64,000 nucleotides of DNA from Acetobacter pomorum (lineage in GTDB: Bacteria; Pseudomonadota; Alphaproteobacteria; Acetobacterales; Acetobacteraceae): contig NZ_PEBQ01000093.1 in assembly GCF_002738225.1 (NCBI RefSeq), positions 62,001 to 126,000 on the forward strand, written 5' to 3'. Under the pieces are notes generated by a model. It had not been told where the DNA came from. It worked only from the letters and a program-made list of their open reading frames with translations, and did not search any database. The position numbers and the translations under genes are program-made. Shown piece after piece: positions 7,947 to 17,443 of this stretch. Every line of letters starts with the position of its first letter. Within the stretch, counting starts at the first letter, position 1.

Positions 7947-8203
7947 GACCCGCCCGTTATTCTCCACCTGTTCCGCAGGGTTTACGCATACCGGCCCCAT
8001 GCCAGTGTGATACGTATTGTGTCATGGCTGCTGCTGTGGTGCCAGAGGGAAGTTGCATGAAGTTTGGAGTGGCCGCGCCACCTCCAAAAACGCCCACGCT
8101 ACAGCCCTGCGGCATGGGCATGAACAAAACGGCAGAAGATCCCCCACCGCAGGGCCATGCAGGCGCACGGGCCATACGGTGCGGGGGTGGCAAACGCGGT
8201 GCG

Positions 8204-10306
8204 TTACCAGATTTTTACGCGCTGATCTGGCGCAAGGTAGAGCTTATCTGTGGGCTGCACCTTCCAGGCATCGTACCAGGCATCAATATTGTGCATGGGC
8301 ATGTTCACACGTGCCTGCGGTGGGGAATGCGGGTCTGTCACCACCAAGCGGCGGATGGTTTCTTCACGCAGTTTTTCACGCCACACCTGTGCCCAGCCAA
8401 GGAACACGCGCTGGTCTCCCGTCAGGCCATCCAGCTCTGGCGCGGGCTTGCCTTTGAGTGCTGCATGGTAGGCATCCAGCGCCAGCGTGAGCCCGCCCAG
8501 ATCTGCAATGTTTTCCCCCATTGTCAGCTTGCCGTTTACGTGCACACCGGGCAGCACCTCAAACGCATCAAACTGCGCGCCAAGCCGGTCTGCCAGTTTC
8601 TGGAACCGGGCGGCATCCTCCTTTGTCCACCAGTCATGCAGGCGGCCATGTTCATCAAACTGGCGGCCTTCATCATCAAAGGAGTGGGTCATTTCATGGC
8701 CGATCACGCCGCCAATGGCTCCGTAGTTTACGGCCATATCCGCCTTGGGGTTAAAGAACGGCGGTTGCAGAATGGCGGCCGGGAACACAACCTGATCAAA
8801 CAGCGGGTTGTTGTAGGCGTTTACGGTCTGGGGTGTCATGTCCCATTCATCACGGTCCACGGGCTGGTCCAGCCGTGCCAGCCAGTAGCGCCATTCATAC
8901 CCCACGCCGTTGCGGGCATTGCCGTATACATCGCCCTTATGCACTTCAAGGCTGGTGTAATCGCGCCATTTGTTGGGGTAGCCCACCTGAATTTCAAAGT
9001 TTTCAAGCTTGCGCAGCGCGGCCTGCTTGGTGGCGGGGCTCATCCACGTATTGTTGCGCAGGCGGATACGGAAGGCATCCTTCAGGTCCGTGGTCAGCTT
9101 TTGCATGGTGGTGCGGTTTTCTGGCGGGAAGTAACGCTGCACATATACCTTGCCCAGCGCCATGCCCATGGCGGAGCTGGTGGCCTGCACGCCGCGCTTC
9201 CAGCGTGCGGGCAGGGAGGGCTGGCCAGTGAGGGATTTTGTTAGCGCAAAACGTGCCTGCTCAAACCGGTCTGGCAGGTAGGATGTGGCGTTTTCTACCA
9301 GATGCACCGCCAGCCATGCGCGCAGTGTGTCCATATCCGTATCGGCCACCACGCGGGCTTCTTCCGTAATGGCGGAGGGTTCGCCCACAATCAGCACGCG
9401 CTTGTCCAGCCCCTGTTCGGGCAGGCCCGCCGCTGCCAGCCAGACAGACCATTCAAACCCCGGTGCGTTTTTGGCCAGATCAGCCACCGTCATCGGGTTG
9501 TAGGTTTTTTGCGGGTCGCGCAGGGTTTCACGCGCCCAGTGGGCTTTGGCCAGGCGTGTTTCAAACGTTACAATGGCTGTGGCGGCTTTTGCGGGTTCTG
9601 GCCAGTCTGCCAGTGTCAGCGCCTTTTCCACATAGGCCTGATAGGCCTTTTTCTTGCTGGCGAATTCCGGCTTTAAGTAATAGTCGCGGTCTGGCAGGCC
9701 CAGCCCGGCCTGATCCAGATTGAGCGCATAGCGCGTGGGGTCCTTGGCATCCGGGTTGATGCCCAGAGAGAACGGCGAGAACTGGAAGTTACCAGGGCAG
9801 GAGCCCGTAAGGGCCGCCAGATCAGAAGGCGTTTTAATGGCGCGAATGGCGTCCAGATCTTCCTTGAGCGGGCGGGTGCCAAGGCTTTCCACCGCCGCCT
9901 CATCCATATAGGAGGCGTAAAACGTGCCCAGCTTTTCTTCAATGCTGCGCGGGTTTTCCACCGGATGGGCGGAAAGATCGTTCAGAATCCCCTGCACCCG
10001 TGTGCGGGAAAGCTCGGCCAGCGCGTTAAAGGGGCCATAGCTTGTCATGTCTGCGGGAATTTGCAGATGGTCCAGATAGGTGCCGTTGGCGTAGCGGAAA
10101 AAGTCATTCCCCGGTTTTACGCTCAGGTCCCGGCCAGCCAGATCCACCCCCCACGGGCCAAAGCTGGCGGCGGGCTGTGGCGCGGGGGCAGATGGTGTTG
10201 CTGCCTGTGCCGGGGCCGGGGCATACTGGCCTAGCGTGCCCGCAACAAGAGTTGCGGAAAGGAGCAAGGCACCACGCAGGGAGAAACGGGAGAGAGATTT
10301 GGGCAA
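8204..10306 (-). CDS. Exported M13 family zinc metallopeptidase (PepO / neprilysin-like)
   Basis: A 700-residue M13 endopeptidase. A Sec signal peptide (PKSLSRFSLRGALLLSATLV, then AGTLGQYAPAPAQA) leads to the M13 N-terminal domain. The zinc site is HEMTH at 537-541 with the third ligand Glu598 in ENIADLGG; NAYNNP upstream is the substrate-binding NAY motif. The domain ends with the M13 C-terminal W at KIW. It should cleave peptides in the periplasm. The start is placed at TTG 10306 because GGCGGAG lies six bases upstream and it gives a compact signal peptide; an ATG at 10363 would add 19 charged residues with no ribosome site. It is transcribed toward tonB and divergent from the receptor gene. 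Confidence 0.88.
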   Translation of the reverse strand: MPKSLSRFSLRGALLLSATLVAGTLGQYAPAPAQAATPSAPAPQPAASFGPWGVDLAGRDLSVKPGNDFFRYANGTYLDHLQIPADMTSYGPFNALAELSRTRVQGILNDLSAHPVENPRSIEEKLGTFYASYMDEAAVESLGTRPLKEDLDAIRAIKTPSDLAALTGSCPGNFQFSPFSLGINPDAKDPTRYALNLDQAGLGLPDRDYYLKPEFASKKKAYQAYVEKALTLADWPEPAKAATAIVTFETRLAKAHWARETLRDPQKTYNPMTVADLAKNAPGFEWSVWLAAAGLPEQGLDKRVLIVGEPSAITEEARVVADTDMDTLRAWLAVHLVENATSYLPDRFEQARFALTKSLTGQPSLPARWKRGVQATSSAMGMALGKVYVQRYFPPENRTTMQKLTTDLKDAFRIRLRNNTWMSPATKQAALRKLENFEIQVGYPNKWRDYTSLEVHKGDVYGNARNGVGYEWRYWLARLDQPVDRDEWDMTPQTVNAYNNPLFDQVVFPAAILQPPFFNPKADMAVNYGAIGGVIGHEMTHSFDDEGRQFDEHGRLHDWWTKEDAARFQKLADRLGAQFDAFEVLPGVHVNGKLTMGENIADLGGLTLALDAYHAALKGKPAPELDGLTGDQRVFLGWAQVWREKLREETIRRLVVTDPHSPPQARVNMPMHNIDAWYDAWKVQPTDKLYLAPDQRVKIW

Positions 10307-10363
10307 TGGAGTCTCCGCCTTCTTTTTTCCGGGTCTGATGTGCAGGGGTGGGCCCCTATCCAT

Positions 10364-10678
10364 CTTTATGTATCGGAAACCAAAAATATCGGCCCCATCT
10401 TAACCACGGTGCACAGACCTGCCTACCCCGTGTGTGCGGAGGACAAGGCGGGGCTGTATGTGTATGAATTTTTGCAACCATTGTGGTTTGTGCACTTGCA
10501 TCTTGATCGCATCCACCGCATTAGGGGCACATACACATATATGTTATGCGTTGCGCGTTATGCGGCGGCCCGCAACTGTACAATCAAGGGGTGAAGTGTT
10601 ATTTCTGGCCGAGCAAAATACAGGCATTACGCAGCCATTTGGCTGGGGCCACGGCAAAGCCATGCCGCGGGGCAGGGT
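10364..10678. other. Divergent intergenic region between peptidase and receptor genes
   Basis: About 315 bases without a supported gene; it must hold the promoters of the M13 peptidase and the TonB-dependent receptor. It includes an alternating ACATACACATATATG tract near 10530-10545. No clear Fur-like inverted repeat was seen. Confidence 0.4.
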
Positions 10679-13003
10679 GTGTGCCGTGTTGTGCAATATG
10701 TGGGGGTGGTGGCCCTGGGTTTGTGGCCCATTATGGCGCAGGCCGCACCGGTGCAAGCCCCTGTTGCCGCGCCGGCAGCCACGCAACATCTGCCAGCCCA
10801 TACGCGCATCCATGCGGGCAGCAAAGGGCGGCATGCGGGTGCACCCGCCACGGTAGAGGCGCGCAGCAAGGCATCCGTACAGGTGAACGCCCACCGGTAT
10901 GACTACATGTTTCAATCTGCCCAGCATGAGCCAGACGCCACCACACATCTGACAGCCGAGTTCCTGCGCAACCGCGATGTGACCACCCTGCGCGGGCTGG
11001 AGCACGTGGCCCCCAACTTAACGATGCAGAGCATTAACGGCACGGCCTCCACCAATTTTTATCTGCGTGGTTCCGGGTTTAATGACTTTACCCAGAACAA
11101 CATGCCCACCGTGCTGACCTATGTGGACGATGTAGCCTACCCCTACGCCGCCATGACAGACGGCATGATGTTTGATCTGGCCAGCGCCAGCGTAACCCCC
11201 GGCCCGGTGGGCACGGAGCACGGCCAGTCCACCACGGGTGGGGAAGTGCATTTGCGCACGGCAGACCCAACAGATACGTGGCATTTTGGGGCATCGCAGG
11301 ATATCGCTTCCTATGCCCGCAGCCGGAGCGAGGCCTATGTTTCTGGCCCATTGGCCAAGGGGCTGGATTTTCGGCTGGCGGGGCAGACACGCCAAGGTGG
11401 TGGCTGGCAGCGAGACCCCGAAAATGGTGATCATTTAGGCGATGCCGATTTATGGGCCCTGCGCGGCAAGCTGCGCTGGCGGCCGGATGATAAAACCACC
11501 ATTCAGCTTGGCGGCCATTTTGTGCAGGACAACAGCGAGGTTGTCACCCCGCAAGCCGTGCACCGCATTATCGGCTCCACTCCGCTGCCCGATTATGGCA
11601 TGGGCACAGATGCGCAGTGGTCTTCCAATTCCACATTCGACAAGCTGATCGGCCGGCGTGATGGGTTAAAACCCAGTGAGCATAACCAGTACTGGGGTGC
11701 GGATGTGCACATCATCCACGATTTCGGGCCGGTGACGTTCACATCCGTCAGCGCGTTTGAAACCGAACGGCGCGGCGAATACACAGATCAGGACGGCACA
11801 GCACGGCAGGAGGCCGATACCTACCGCACCATAGATGGCAACGTGTTTACGCAGGAGGCGCGGCTGAATGGTTCTGCCCTTGGTGGGCGGCTGAACTGGG
11901 TTGTGGGTGGCTATTATCAGCGCAGCCAGATGAACCAGCGCTTCTTCTTTAACTATACAGACTACGCCGCGCGTGGATACATGATGTCCACCTCCTTCGG
12001 GCAGAACCAGCAGAGTGTTTCAGAATTCGGGCATGTCAGCTACCGGCTGCCGCATAACGTCACCATCTGGGCGGGACTTTTGCATGAACTGGATGACCGC
12101 AGCATTACGGGCCTGACATCGCAGATATTTGGCGGGGCTACGCATAACTTCCACGCAGAAAGCACGGCCTCCAACCAGTTTGCGGGGCAGGTGGGTGTTT
12201 CATGGCAGTTCGTGCCCAATGCCATGCTGTACTATAAAATGAGCAAAGGCTTTAAGCCCGGCGGCTTTACGGCCAACAACACGCAGGTGCAGGCGCAGCT
12301 AGACCCCTTCCACCCCGAAACGGTGCTGACATACGAGCTGGGCTTTAAATCAGACCCCATACCCAACCGCCTGCGCATTAACGGTGCGGCGTTTTATAAT
12401 GATTACCATAACCAGCAGGTTGTGGGCACGGTGCTGATTCCCGATTACGGCCCGTTAAGCGAGATTACAAACGCCCCCAAATCTGAAAGCTGGGGGTTTG
12501 AGGCCACGCTGGAGGCCAACCCCATAAGCCGTTTGCACATTATGCAAAATATTGGCTGGCAGCGTGGGGATTTTCAGAACTTCCCCAATGTGGACCGCTC
12601 CGCCACCAACGCCTATTATGCCCAGCACGGCACATGGAAGGCGATAGAGCGCAATTTTGCCGGGGTGGATAACGGCTCCCCCAAACTTACCCTGAATGGG
12701 GAGGCCATGTGGCGGCAGCCGCTGGGCAACGGCTACCGGCTGGATTTTGGGCCGGATTGGCAATATCGCGGTAGCCAGGCCATTGTGGTGGGTGGCACGG
12801 GGTATCAGCGCCTGCCATCATATTTTCTGCTGGGCGCGCATGTGACGTTCCGCCCGCCTTCTGGCAAGTGGGAGGCCACGCTGTACGCCCGCAATATTCT
12901 GGACAAACGCTATGCCGAAAGTGGCGGCATGGCCACTACCACGTATTTCTATATTCCCGGTGAGCCGCGCTTTATTGGTGGCCGTGTTTCCTGCGGGTTT
13001 TAA
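10679..13003 (+). CDS. TonB-dependent outer-membrane receptor
   Basis: A 774-residue TonB-dependent receptor. A signal peptide (VVALGLWPIMAQAAP region, cut near residue 22) precedes a low-complexity Ala/His/Arg linker, a plug domain from about residue 65 to 190 (LRGLEHVAPNLTMQ, FYLRGSGFNDF, VTPGPVGTEHGQSTTGGEVHLRT), and a 22-strand barrel ending in the typical aromatic C-terminus RVSCGF. The barrel carries YKMSKGFKPGG and YARNILDKRY. It resembles the FecA/xenosiderophore class; the ligand is unknown. The start is a GTG with GGGGCAGG just upstream. Its position next to an exported peptidase and tonB suggests peptide or siderophore capture. Confidence 0.85.
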   Translation: MCRVVQYVGVVALGLWPIMAQAAPVQAPVAAPAATQHLPAHTRIHAGSKGRHAGAPATVEARSKASVQVNAHRYDYMFQSAQHEPDATTHLTAEFLRNRDVTTLRGLEHVAPNLTMQSINGTASTNFYLRGSGFNDFTQNNMPTVLTYVDDVAYPYAAMTDGMMFDLASASVTPGPVGTEHGQSTTGGEVHLRTADPTDTWHFGASQDIASYARSRSEAYVSGPLAKGLDFRLAGQTRQGGGWQRDPENGDHLGDADLWALRGKLRWRPDDKTTIQLGGHFVQDNSEVVTPQAVHRIIGSTPLPDYGMGTDAQWSSNSTFDKLIGRRDGLKPSEHNQYWGADVHIIHDFGPVTFTSVSAFETERRGEYTDQDGTARQEADTYRTIDGNVFTQEARLNGSALGGRLNWVVGGYYQRSQMNQRFFFNYTDYAARGYMMSTSFGQNQQSVSEFGHVSYRLPHNVTIWAGLLHELDDRSITGLTSQIFGGATHNFHAESTASNQFAGQVGVSWQFVPNAMLYYKMSKGFKPGGFTANNTQVQAQLDPFHPETVLTYELGFKSDPIPNRLRINGAAFYNDYHNQQVVGTVLIPDYGPLSEITNAPKSESWGFEATLEANPISRLHIMQNIGWQRGDFQNFPNVDRSATNAYYAQHGTWKAIERNFAGVDNGSPKLTLNGEAMWRQPLGNGYRLDFGPDWQYRGSQAIVVGGTGYQRLPSYFLLGAHVTFRPPSGKWEATLYARNILDKRYAESGGMATTTYFYIPGEPRFIGGRVSCGF

Positions 13004-13069
13004 GCGTATTTTCCTGTCAGTGAATTTCGCTCAGGTTTTTTGCCATGCCCTCGCGGCGCTGGAGACGAT

Positions 13070-13453
13070 GTGGCTGAAGAATCAGAATTGTTGCGGCAGA
13101 AATGGGTTCGGGTGATGGGGGAGTATGTGTGCGATGGACTCTGGCAGCAGGATGGATGCCCGGCCTGTGCGGATGATCTGCCCATTTCAGCAGAGTTGCG
13201 GCAGCGGTTGCTGGCATGGGCAGAGCGCTATAATGCGTACGATGTTCCGCCAGAGCCTACAAGCCCGCCATTTGATATGGAAGCATTTGCAACTGAAGGT
13301 TTGGCAATAGCCTGTGCCATTAAGGCAGAACTGCCAGACTGGACCGTGATTTATTTTGATGAGCAACAAGTGGATGACACATATCGGGACCAGCCCCGAA
13401 GTGACTATGAATATGAGATAAAGCACGATAGCGTTGCGTTCTTACGCCATTAA
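13070..13453 (+). CDS. Hypothetical acidic protein
   Basis: A 127-residue protein I do not recognise. It is acidic, with a helical N-terminus (AEESELLRQKWVRVMGEYVCDGLW), a CxxC pair at QDGCPACADD, a long helix around RQRLLAWAERYNAYD, and a C-terminal half that looks like an immunity-type or ADP-ribosyl-related cytosolic fold (ELPDWTVIYFDEQQVDD). The start is a GTG with GGAG six bases upstream; an earlier ATG at 13040 lacks this. It closes the GC-rich segment before the island and is convergent with the TetR gene. Confidence 0.6.
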   Translation: MAEESELLRQKWVRVMGEYVCDGLWQQDGCPACADDLPISAELRQRLLAWAERYNAYDVPPEPTSPPFDMEAFATEGLAIACAIKAELPDWTVIYFDEQQVDDTYRDQPRSDYEYEIKHDSVAFLRH

Positions 13454-13464
13454 GCACTGTGTGC

Positions 13465-13517
13465 CACAACCGCATTGCGGCAGAAAGTATGGAAAGCGGT
13501 TGTGTTAAACTGTTTTT
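13465..13517. terminator. Hairpin between convergent hypothetical and TetR genes
   Basis: Perfect nine-base arms CACAACCGC and GCGGTTGTG around a 22-base loop, followed on the plus strand within seven bases by TTTTTT. It likely ends the hypothetical gene and abuts the TetR stop codon. Confidence 0.5.
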
Positions 13518-14176
13518 TCAACACACAATATCCGTAAGACCGTGTCTATATTAAAGTCCAGACGATCTTGCAGCGCCTTGCGGGAAAGAAAATCACGCTC
13601 AAAAATAACAGAGCCCGTATAGCAGTTGGTAAGATAGTAATACCCTATGGATGCAATGGTAATGTTAACCTGCACGGCATCCAGCCCTTTACGGAACACA
13701 CCCTCTTTGGCGCCTTGGTCAAGAATAGCCTGAATACGGTTTACAAACTTCTGGCTTATGTCACGCAGCACTACAGATTGGCTGATATGGCGCGCCCTGT
13801 TCAGGTTTTCGTTGTTAACAAGTGTGATAAATTCGGGGTTTTTCAAATAATAATCCCATGTGAATTTTACAAACTTTATCATCGCCTCCTTGGGCGGAAG
13901 TTTTTCAAGATTTAACCGGGCTTCCTGGGAGCGTATATCAATATAGGCCTGTTCAATAATAATCCTGAACAGATTTTCTTTGCTTTCAAAGTAATGGTAC
14001 AGCATGCGCTTGTTGGCTTGCGCTTCCAGCGCAATGGTATCAACGCGCGCACCTTCCAGCCCATTTTGTGCAAATTCTTTTTTTGCAGCTTCAAGAATAC
14101 GTTGTCGTGTGGCCTCGGCATCTCGGATACGCGGCCGGGAGGAGGCTGTGCGGCGGGGGGTGGGGGGCTGTGTCAA
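13505..14176 (-). CDS. TetR family transcriptional regulator of the catabolic island
   Basis: A 223-residue TetR-family repressor. The N-terminal helix-turn-helix spans about residues 20-68 (RQRILEAAKKEFAQNGLEGA, then KRMLYHYFESKENLF); the C-terminal ligand domain is of the RutR-like type (NNENLNRARHI). It lies divergent from the CoA-transferase gene at the head of the catabolic island. The TAAC-N6-GTTA inverted repeats found before three island transcription units are the best candidates for its operators, so it probably represses the island until an intermediate, perhaps an acyl-CoA, releases it. The start is a TTG with AGG upstream and a stop codon shortly before. Base composition is A/T-rich like the island. 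Confidence 0.85.
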   Translation of the reverse strand: MTQPPTPRRTASSRPRIRDAEATRQRILEAAKKEFAQNGLEGARVDTIALEAQANKRMLYHYFESKENLFRIIIEQAYIDIRSQEARLNLEKLPPKEAMIKFVKFTWDYYLKNPEFITLVNNENLNRARHISQSVVLRDISQKFVNRIQAILDQGAKEGVFRKGLDAVQVNITIASIGYYYLTNCYTGSVIFERDFLSRKALQDRLDFNIDTVLRILCVEKTV

Positions 14177-14392
14177 TGGGTGAACCTGTTAGGTGCAGGG
14201 AAGGAGCATGATCATATTTAGCTGAGGCCGCGTTTGCTCACAACACTATTCATTTTGGGGCAGTGGCCGGTATCTGGCCAAAATATCACTGTTTATTTTT
14301 TATATCATGTGCACCGGCCCCAGATAAAAAAGTCCAGATGACAAAATTGCTCTTGCAAGAAATCCGGATTTCATATTCACTCCACATGTAAG
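14177..14392. other. Divergent control region of the island
   Basis: Non-coding A/T-rich DNA between the TetR gene and the CoA-transferase gene. It includes a perfect ten-base palindrome TCTTGCAAGA at 14351-14360 and TGGCC/GGCCA arms near 14263-14279, besides the operator described separately. Promoters for both directions must lie here. Confidence 0.45.
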
Positions 14393-14412
14393 TAACTAGA
14401 TGGTTATATAAT
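14393..14412 (+). promoter_or_regulatory. Operator site 1 and -10 box of the CoA-transferase gene
   Basis: TAACTAGATGGTTA at 14393-14406 is an imperfect palindrome. It abuts a perfect -10 hexamer TATAAT at 14407-14412, 21 bases before the start codon. Similar sites occur at 17411 and 23284, so it is probably a repressor site for the TetR protein. Confidence 0.6.
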
Positions 14413-14432
14413 AAAAAAATGGACCAGAATCC

Positions 14433-16004
14433 ATGACAAAAGTTAAAACGGCTGCACAGGCTGTAAGTCTTATAAAAAATGGCGCCACCATTGCGGTAAA
14501 TTCATCCTCTGGCCTGCTGTGCCCAGATGCTGTGCTGGAAGCTTTGGGCCAGCGCTTTGCAGCAGAAGGTGCCCCCGGCCAGCTTACAACAATTCACCCC
14601 ATCTGCGCGGGAGATATGTTTGGCACTAAAGGGGTGGACCATATTGCCTATCCGGGCATGATCCGCCGCATTATTGGGGGGTCTTACCCCTCTGGCCCCA
14701 CCAATGCGGCGCCGCCACTTATTTGGCAGCGTATTCTGGGCGAGAATCTGGCAGCATATAATGTGCCATCTGGCATTATTTTTGACATGCTGCGTGAGGG
14801 CGCTGCGTGCAGGCCCGGTGTGCTGACAAAAGTGGGGATTGATACCTTTGCAGACCCACGGCTGGAAGGATGCGCCATGAACGAAACGGCGCGCCAGCAG
14901 CCTATTGTGAAAACAATGCAGTTTGAAGGCGAGGAATGGTTGTATTTCTCGGCCCTGAAGCCCGATGTTGCCATTATTCGTGCGAGTACCGCAGATGAAA
15001 AGGGTAACCTGACCTTTGAGCAGGAAGGCGCAACCCTGGGCGCTATGGAAATGGCGCTGGCTGCGCATAATAATGGTGGGCTGGTTATTGCCCAGGTGCG
15101 CCGTGTTGCAGCCCAGGGCACGCTAAAACCCCATAATGTTAAAGTGCCAGGCATTTTGGTGGATGTGGTGGTGGAAGCGCCAGAGCAGCTTCAAACCACA
15201 GCCACATTTTATGATCCCGCCATTTCGGGCGAGATTTTTCGCCCGTTATCCAGTTTTGAGCTTCCGGCATTTGGGCCTGCCAAAGTTATGGCACGGCGCG
15301 TGGCGCAAGATTTGCAAAAGGGCTGGGCCGTTAACATAGGTTTTGGCATTTCTGCCAATGTACCGCGTATTCTTTTGGAAGAAGGGCAGCATGGTGCCGT
15401 TACGTGGGTGATTGAGCAGGGGGCCGTTGGTGGTGTGCCGTTGCTGGATTTCAAATTTGGGTGTGCCAGTAATGCCGAGGCTTTTGTGGCTTCCCCCCAT
15501 CAGTTTTCCTATTTTCAGGCCGGTGGTTTTGATTGTTCCTTGCTGTCTTTCCTTGAAATTGGGCAGGATGGCTCCGTGAATGTGAGCCGATTGGCCGCCA
15601 CGCCGCATCGCACAGCGGGGGCAGGTGGGTTTGTGGATATTACAAGCCGCGCAAAACGGATTATTTTTTCAGGTAATTTTAATGCCGGTGCAAAAATGCA
15701 CATCGAAAACGGCCAGCTTGTTATAGACAAGGAAGGCAAGATTGCAAAAATTGTGCCTCAGGTTTCTCAGGTCAGTTTTTCTGGCCGTAAAGCTGCGCAA
15801 ACAGGGCAGGATATTACGTATGTAACAGAACGCTGCGTGATGAAACTCCTTGATGGCAAATTGACAGTTACAGAAATAGCCCCAGGAATTGACTTGCAGC
15901 GCGATATTATTGCCCAAGCCTCTGGCACGCTACATGTTGCCCCCAAACTCAAGACAATGGATGCAGCTCTGTTTCATGATGGCCCGATGAGTTTGAAACT
16001 CTAA
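14433..16004 (+). CDS. Fused alpha/beta acyl-CoA:acid CoA-transferase (family I)
   Basis: A 523-residue CoA-transferase with both subunits in one chain, as in propionate CoA-transferase and E. coli YdiF. The N-terminal alpha half carries KNGATIAVNSSSG and ADEKGNL; the beta half has the catalytic glutamate in WVIEQGAVGGVP. It moves CoA from a donor such as acetyl-CoA to a carboxylic acid. As first gene of the island next to an acyl-CoA dehydrogenase, it probably activates the acid made by the aldehyde dehydrogenase. A short GGACC lies before the ATG. It is preceded by operator site 1 and followed 42 bases later by the glycerate kinase gene. Confidence 0.87.
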   Translation: MTKVKTAAQAVSLIKNGATIAVNSSSGLLCPDAVLEALGQRFAAEGAPGQLTTIHPICAGDMFGTKGVDHIAYPGMIRRIIGGSYPSGPTNAAPPLIWQRILGENLAAYNVPSGIIFDMLREGAACRPGVLTKVGIDTFADPRLEGCAMNETARQQPIVKTMQFEGEEWLYFSALKPDVAIIRASTADEKGNLTFEQEGATLGAMEMALAAHNNGGLVIAQVRRVAAQGTLKPHNVKVPGILVDVVVEAPEQLQTTATFYDPAISGEIFRPLSSFELPAFGPAKVMARRVAQDLQKGWAVNIGFGISANVPRILLEEGQHGAVTWVIEQGAVGGVPLLDFKFGCASNAEAFVASPHQFSYFQAGGFDCSLLSFLEIGQDGSVNVSRLAATPHRTAGAGGFVDITSRAKRIIFSGNFNAGAKMHIENGQLVIDKEGKIAKIVPQVSQVSFSGRKAAQTGQDITYVTERCVMKLLDGKLTVTEIAPGIDLQRDIIAQASGTLHVAPKLKTMDAALFHDGPMSLKL

Positions 16005-16046
16005 CACATTACCGCCCAATAAAAACAAGAAAAGGCGGAAAACGCC

Positions 16047-17306
16047 ATGATACAAGATGATCGTACATGTCTGTCCGCGCTGTTTGATGCCGCTATAGCC
16101 GCAGCCAAGCCCGAATATGTGTTGGCAGCACATCTGCCTGAACGCCCCCGTGGCCGCACGGTGGTTATTGGCGCAGGAAAAGGTGCTGCGCACATGGCCG
16201 CCGCGTTTGAGGCATTGTGGGATGGGCCGTTGGAAGGCGTGGTGGTCACACGTTATGGAGATACATGCCCTACACGCTCCATCCGTGTAATGGAAGCCGC
16301 GCATCCTGTTCCCGATGCCGCAGGCATGGCGGCATCACAGGCATTGTTTGATGCCGTCAAAGACCTTGGGCCGGAAGATCTTGTTGTTGCCCTTGTGTGT
16401 GGCGGTGGATCATCACTTTTGCCATGTCCCGCGGGAGATCTGACATTACAGGATGAGATTGCCCTCAACCAGGTTCTACTGGCATCTGGCGCCCCCATTT
16501 CTGTTATGAACACGCTGCGCAAACAGGTTTCGGGCATTAAAGGGGGGCGGCTGGCACAGGCTGCATGGCCCGCGCGCGTGGTAACGCTTGTGGTATCCGA
16601 TGTGCCGGGGGATGACCCCGCACAGGTTGCATCTGGCCCCACAGTGCCTGATTGCTCTGGCCGAGCAGATGCCAGAAATCTTGCCCGGACATGGAAAATT
16701 GAGCTGCCACCCAAAATACAGGCATGGCTTGAAAGCGATAAGGAGGAGGCTCCTTTGGCCACAAACCCGGTTTTTAGCCGGAACACTGTGCGCATTGTGG
16801 CTTCTGCACATGCTGCGTTGGAAGCCGCAGCTCAATTGGCCCGCCAGAAGGGGCTAACACCTTTTATTCTGTCAGATGCCATGGAAGGTGAGGCGCGAGA
16901 AGTGGCAAAAGTGCATGCAGCCTTACTGCGTGAGGTTATTTTGCGTAACCGCCCTTTCCAACGTCCCTGCGTTATTCTTTCTGGTGGAGAAACGACAGTA
17001 ACCCTGAAGGGAAAAGGCCGCGGCGGCAGAAATACGGAATTTTTGTTGGCGTTGGCCATTGCGGCAGAGGGCCTGCCGTTTACAGCACTGGCCGCAGATA
17101 CAGATGGCATTGATGGATCAGAAAACAATGCCGGTGCCTTTGCAGATGGCAACACAGCAGCACGCTTGCGAAAGGATGGCTACCTGCCAGCATCTTTGTT
17201 GGTAGAGAATGATGCCTATACCGCCTTTAATGCGTTGGGTGACATGTACATAACAGGGCCAACCGGCACAAATATCAATGATTTTCGTGCCATGATTGTA
17301 CGGTAG
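16047..17306 (+). CDS. Glycerate 2-kinase, MOFRL (GckA/TtuD) family
   Basis: A 419-residue type II glycerate kinase with the DUF4147 N-terminal domain (VVIGAGKGAAHMAAAFE, VCGGGSSLL, GAPISVMNTLRKQVSGIKGG) and the C-terminal MOFRL motif region (ILSGGETTVTLKGKGRGGRN, then TDGIDG). These enzymes make 2-phosphoglycerate from D-glycerate and ATP; older annotation calls them hydroxypyruvate reductase. Its presence suggests that the island's pathway ends in glycerate, or a C3 acid reduced to it, feeding lower glycolysis. Weak ATTTGTT/AACAAAT arms follow the stop codon. Confidence 0.88.
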   Translation: MIQDDRTCLSALFDAAIAAAKPEYVLAAHLPERPRGRTVVIGAGKGAAHMAAAFEALWDGPLEGVVVTRYGDTCPTRSIRVMEAAHPVPDAAGMAASQALFDAVKDLGPEDLVVALVCGGGSSLLPCPAGDLTLQDEIALNQVLLASGAPISVMNTLRKQVSGIKGGRLAQAAWPARVVTLVVSDVPGDDPAQVASGPTVPDCSGRADARNLARTWKIELPPKIQAWLESDKEEAPLATNPVFSRNTVRIVASAHAALEAAAQLARQKGLTPFILSDAMEGEAREVAKVHAALLREVILRNRPFQRPCVILSGGETTVTLKGKGRGGRNTEFLLALAIAAEGLPFTALAADTDGIDGSENNAGAFADGNTAARLRKDGYLPASLLVENDAYTAFNALGDMYITGPTGTNINDFRAMIVR

Positions 17307-17410
17307 AAAAACAACAAATATTTTTAAAGTAATTTGTTCATAAACAGTTTTTTCAAAAAGACTTGATATGCATTTTTGTAAAAACTTCTGGTTTTTGTGT
17401 TCGCAATAAG

Positions 17411-17428
17411 TAACCATCTGGTTATAAA
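17411..17428 (+). promoter_or_regulatory. Operator site 2 and -10 box of the acyl-CoA dehydrogenase operon
   Basis: TAACCATCTGGTTA at 17411-17424 is nearly identical to the complement of the site at 14393 and overlaps a -10-like TATAAA at 17423-17428. TAAGGAG follows as the ribosome site for the gene at 17444. Binding would block the promoter. Confidence 0.6.
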
Positions 17429-17443
17429 AATAAGGAGTCGGTC

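Noticed and set aside
8024..9244. 406-codon plus-strand open frame opposite the M13 peptidase
   Set aside because: Antisense to a clear metallopeptidase with zinc motif; no coherent features in the translation.
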